DNA from: UBA9676 sp963741615
GTDB lineage: Bacteria; Actinomycetota; Actinomycetes; Streptosporangiales; Streptosporangiaceae
Length of the DNA stretch: 64,000 nt
Direction of reading: 5' to 3'
Assembly (NCBI GenBank): GCA_963741615.1
Contig: CAVUIU010000008.1
Span: 184,985-248,984 of the forward strand
In this document: positions 62,435-64,000 of the stretch, piece after piece
Layout: every line of letters starts with the position of its first letter
Position numbering within the stretch: the stretch's first letter is position 1
Program-made: the position numbers and the translations under genes
Notes under the pieces: model-generated
Told to the model about the DNA's origin: nothing
Databases searched by the model: none
The model's input: only the letters and a program-made list of their open reading frames with translations

Positions 62435-63829
62435 ATGGACCGCATGCCTTCGGATGAGACATATCGGTCGCTGTCGTACTGGCTCGACTCGATGCCGGGC
62501 CCGCTCGCTCCCGGCGATCCGCTGCCGGGAGACGTTGACGTGGACGTGGCCATCGCCGGTGCCGGGTTCACCGGGCTGTGGACCGCCTACTACCTGGCCT
62601 GCGCGCAGCCCGGCCTGCGGATCGCGGTATGCGAGGCGCGCATCGCCGGGTTCGGCGCGTCCGGGCGCAACGGCGGCTGGTGCTCGGCCCTGTTCCCCGC
62701 GTCGCTGGCCAAGCTCACCAGGATGGCCGGGCGGGACGCGGCGGTCGCCATGTACCGGGCGATGCAGCGATGCGTGGACGAGGTGGGCCGGGTGGCGGTG
62801 GCGGAGGGTATCGACTGCCACTGGGCCAAGGGCGGTACCGTGCACTTCGCCCGCTCCGCCACCCAGCTCGAACGGGCCAGGGCCGAGGTCGCCGAGGCGC
62901 GGGAGTTCGGGTTCGGCGAGGACGACCTGCGCCTGCTGACCGCCGCCGAGGCGCGCGAGCAGGCCGAGGCGACCGACGTGCTCGGCGCGACCTACACACC
63001 GCACTGTGCTGCCGTCCACCCCGCCCGGCTGGTGCGCGGCCTCGCCGAGGCGGCGCGGCGGCGCGGGGTCGCGGTCTACGAGGCCACCCCCGTGACCGAG
63101 ATCGCACCGGGGAGGCTGCGCACGTCCGCGGGTACCGTCCGCGCGCGCTACGTGATCCGGGCCACCGAGGGCTACACACCACTGCTGCCCGGCCTGGAGC
63201 GGGCCATCGCACCGGTGTACTCGCTGATGATCGCGACGGAGCCATTGCCCGAGGCGGTGTGGGCGCAGATCGGGCTGACGGCCCGGCCGACCTTCGGCGA
63301 CCACCGGCACATGGTCATCTACGGCCAGCGCACGGCAGACGGCCGGCTCGCGTTCGGCGGCCGCGGCGCGCCCTATCACGTCGGGTCGGCGATCCGGCCG
63401 GAGTTCGACCGGGTGCCGCAGGTCTTCGACGCGCTGCGGCACACGCTGACCGACCTTTTCCCCGTCCTCGCCGACGCGAAGGTGACGCACACCTGGGGCG
63501 GCCCGCTCGGCATCCCGCGCGACTGGTGCGCATCCGCCGGGCTGGACAGCGCCACCGGGCTCGGCTGGGCTGGCGGGTATGTCGGCGACGGTGTCGCCAC
63601 CACCAACCTGGCCGGGCGGACCCTGGCTGACCTGATCCTGGGGACCGGCAGCGACCTCACCCGGCTGCCCTGGGTGAATCACCACTCACCCAGCTGGGAG
63701 CCCGAGCCGCTGCGGTGGCTGGGGATGAACGCCGGCCTGCGGACCATGGGCTGGGCCGACCGGCGGGAGGCGCGCACCGGCCGCCAGTCCCGCGCCGCGC
63801 AGGTATTCGGCCGGTTCCTGGGTGGCTGA
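62435..63829 (+). CDS. FAD-dependent oxidoreductase (DAO family)
   Basis: 464 aa. Rossmann FAD motif VDVAIAGAGFTGLWTAYYLACAQPGLRIAVCEARIAGFGASGRNGGW, substrate region around FAD. C-terminal GGRGAPYHVGSAI and THTWGGPLGIPRDWCASAGLDSATGLGWAGGYVGDGVATTNLAGRTLADL, typical of glycine-oxidase/GabDH-like PuuB-family enzymes. Substrate unknown, probably an amine or amino acid. ATG 62435; a second ATG at 62444 is possible. Confidence 0.9.
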   Translation: MDRMPSDETYRSLSYWLDSMPGPLAPGDPLPGDVDVDVAIAGAGFTGLWTAYYLACAQPGLRIAVCEARIAGFGASGRNGGWCSALFPASLAKLTRMAGRDAAVAMYRAMQRCVDEVGRVAVAEGIDCHWAKGGTVHFARSATQLERARAEVAEAREFGFGEDDLRLLTAAEAREQAEATDVLGATYTPHCAAVHPARLVRGLAEAARRRGVAVYEATPVTEIAPGRLRTSAGTVRARYVIRATEGYTPLLPGLERAIAPVYSLMIATEPLPEAVWAQIGLTARPTFGDHRHMVIYGQRTADGRLAFGGRGAPYHVGSAIRPEFDRVPQVFDALRHTLTDLFPVLADAKVTHTWGGPLGIPRDWCASAGLDSATGLGWAGGYVGDGVATTNLAGRTLADLILGTGSDLTRLPWVNHHSPSWEPEPLRWLGMNAGLRTMGWADRREARTGRQSRAAQVFGRFLGG

Positions 63830-63968
63830 CCGGCGCCAGACGCCGCGGCCAGAAGCGGCCCGCACCCGGCCGCCACGGTGAGGCAAATCCGGCTGCCGGA
63901 CGGCGCCCGCGGCCCGTGCGCCGGTTCGCGCCACCCACGCCGGTGCTGTTACCATCACTGAGTCTCAA

Positions 63969-64000
63969 GCGCCGCTAGCTCAACTGGCAGAGCAGCGGAC
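63969..64000 (+). tRNA. tRNA, cut off by the right edge (probably tRNA-Lys)
   Basis: GCGCCGC acceptor arm, T8-A9, then the D arm GCTCAACTGGCAGAGC and the start of the anticodon stem (AGCGGAC). The anticodon is off the window. The sequence so far resembles actinobacterial tRNA-Lys, so the identity is inferred. Confidence 0.8.

Overview
The window comes from a very GC-rich actinomycete, probably a filamentous soil or sediment genus near Streptosporangiales or Thermomonosporaceae. The evidence is a mycothiol gene (mshC), an XRE/DUF397/HATPase regulatory trio, an F420-type LLM oxidoreductase, a DtxR/IdeR-like iron box, an LCP cell-wall enzyme, DUF4439 and DUF4192 proteins, and a tuberculostearic-acid (10-methyl fatty acid) gene pair. 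Genus is inference. No phage, plasmid, CRISPR array, insertion sequence or rRNA was seen. There is one complete tRNA (His) and one truncated by the right edge (probably Lys).

Bases 1-23 kb hold a conserved chromosomal block read mostly on the minus strand: rimP-nusA-ylxR-infB (translation and antitermination; infB runs off the left edge), two ferritin-like proteins, a HelD/HelR-type SF1 helicase, an MFS pseudogene, proA, a DUF4081 GNAT, and an S33 lipoprotein peptidase. A sugar ABC importer with a divergent DeoR regulator follows, then ispG, an M50 site-2 protease and dxr. The order ispG-M50-dxr is the usual actinobacterial one. Bases 22-25 kb hold tmsB and a frameshifted tmsA, the enzymes of 10-methyl branched lipid synthesis.

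Bases 25-41 kb hold DUF4192 and ribbon-helix-helix proteins, mshC, an amidase, a CPBP protease, a ZIP metal transporter behind a DtxR-like box, the XRE/DUF397/HATPase module, a TrmH/SpoU methyltransferase and a solute-binding plus VWA protein. Next come a striking array of two alternating hairpins, a phosphotransferase, and a divergent MocR (PdxR-like)/FMN split-barrel pair with a well-formed operator. The block ends with orn and tRNA-His.

Bases 42-54 kb look like an accessory segment. It has a complete molybdate/tungstate importer (ABC genes) bracketed by two different molecular sensors (a MerR-TOBE protein and a GntR-periplasmic-binding-protein fusion), and a decayed histidine-kinase gene. 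It also has a small winged-helix regulator/membrane-protein operon behind three copies of one palindrome. The last part is a hydrolase-LuxR fusion followed by MddA (methanethiol methyltransferase), an LLM oxidoreductase and an Acg-type nitroreductase.

Bases 54-64 kb hold a STAS-PAS protein lacking a kinase catalytic domain, a methyltransferase overlapping an LCP enzyme, an HTH-only LuxR, an OmpR/histidine-kinase pair with direct repeats at its promoter, a fructosamine kinase/LMW phosphatase operon, a DAO-family oxidoreductase and the start of a tRNA.
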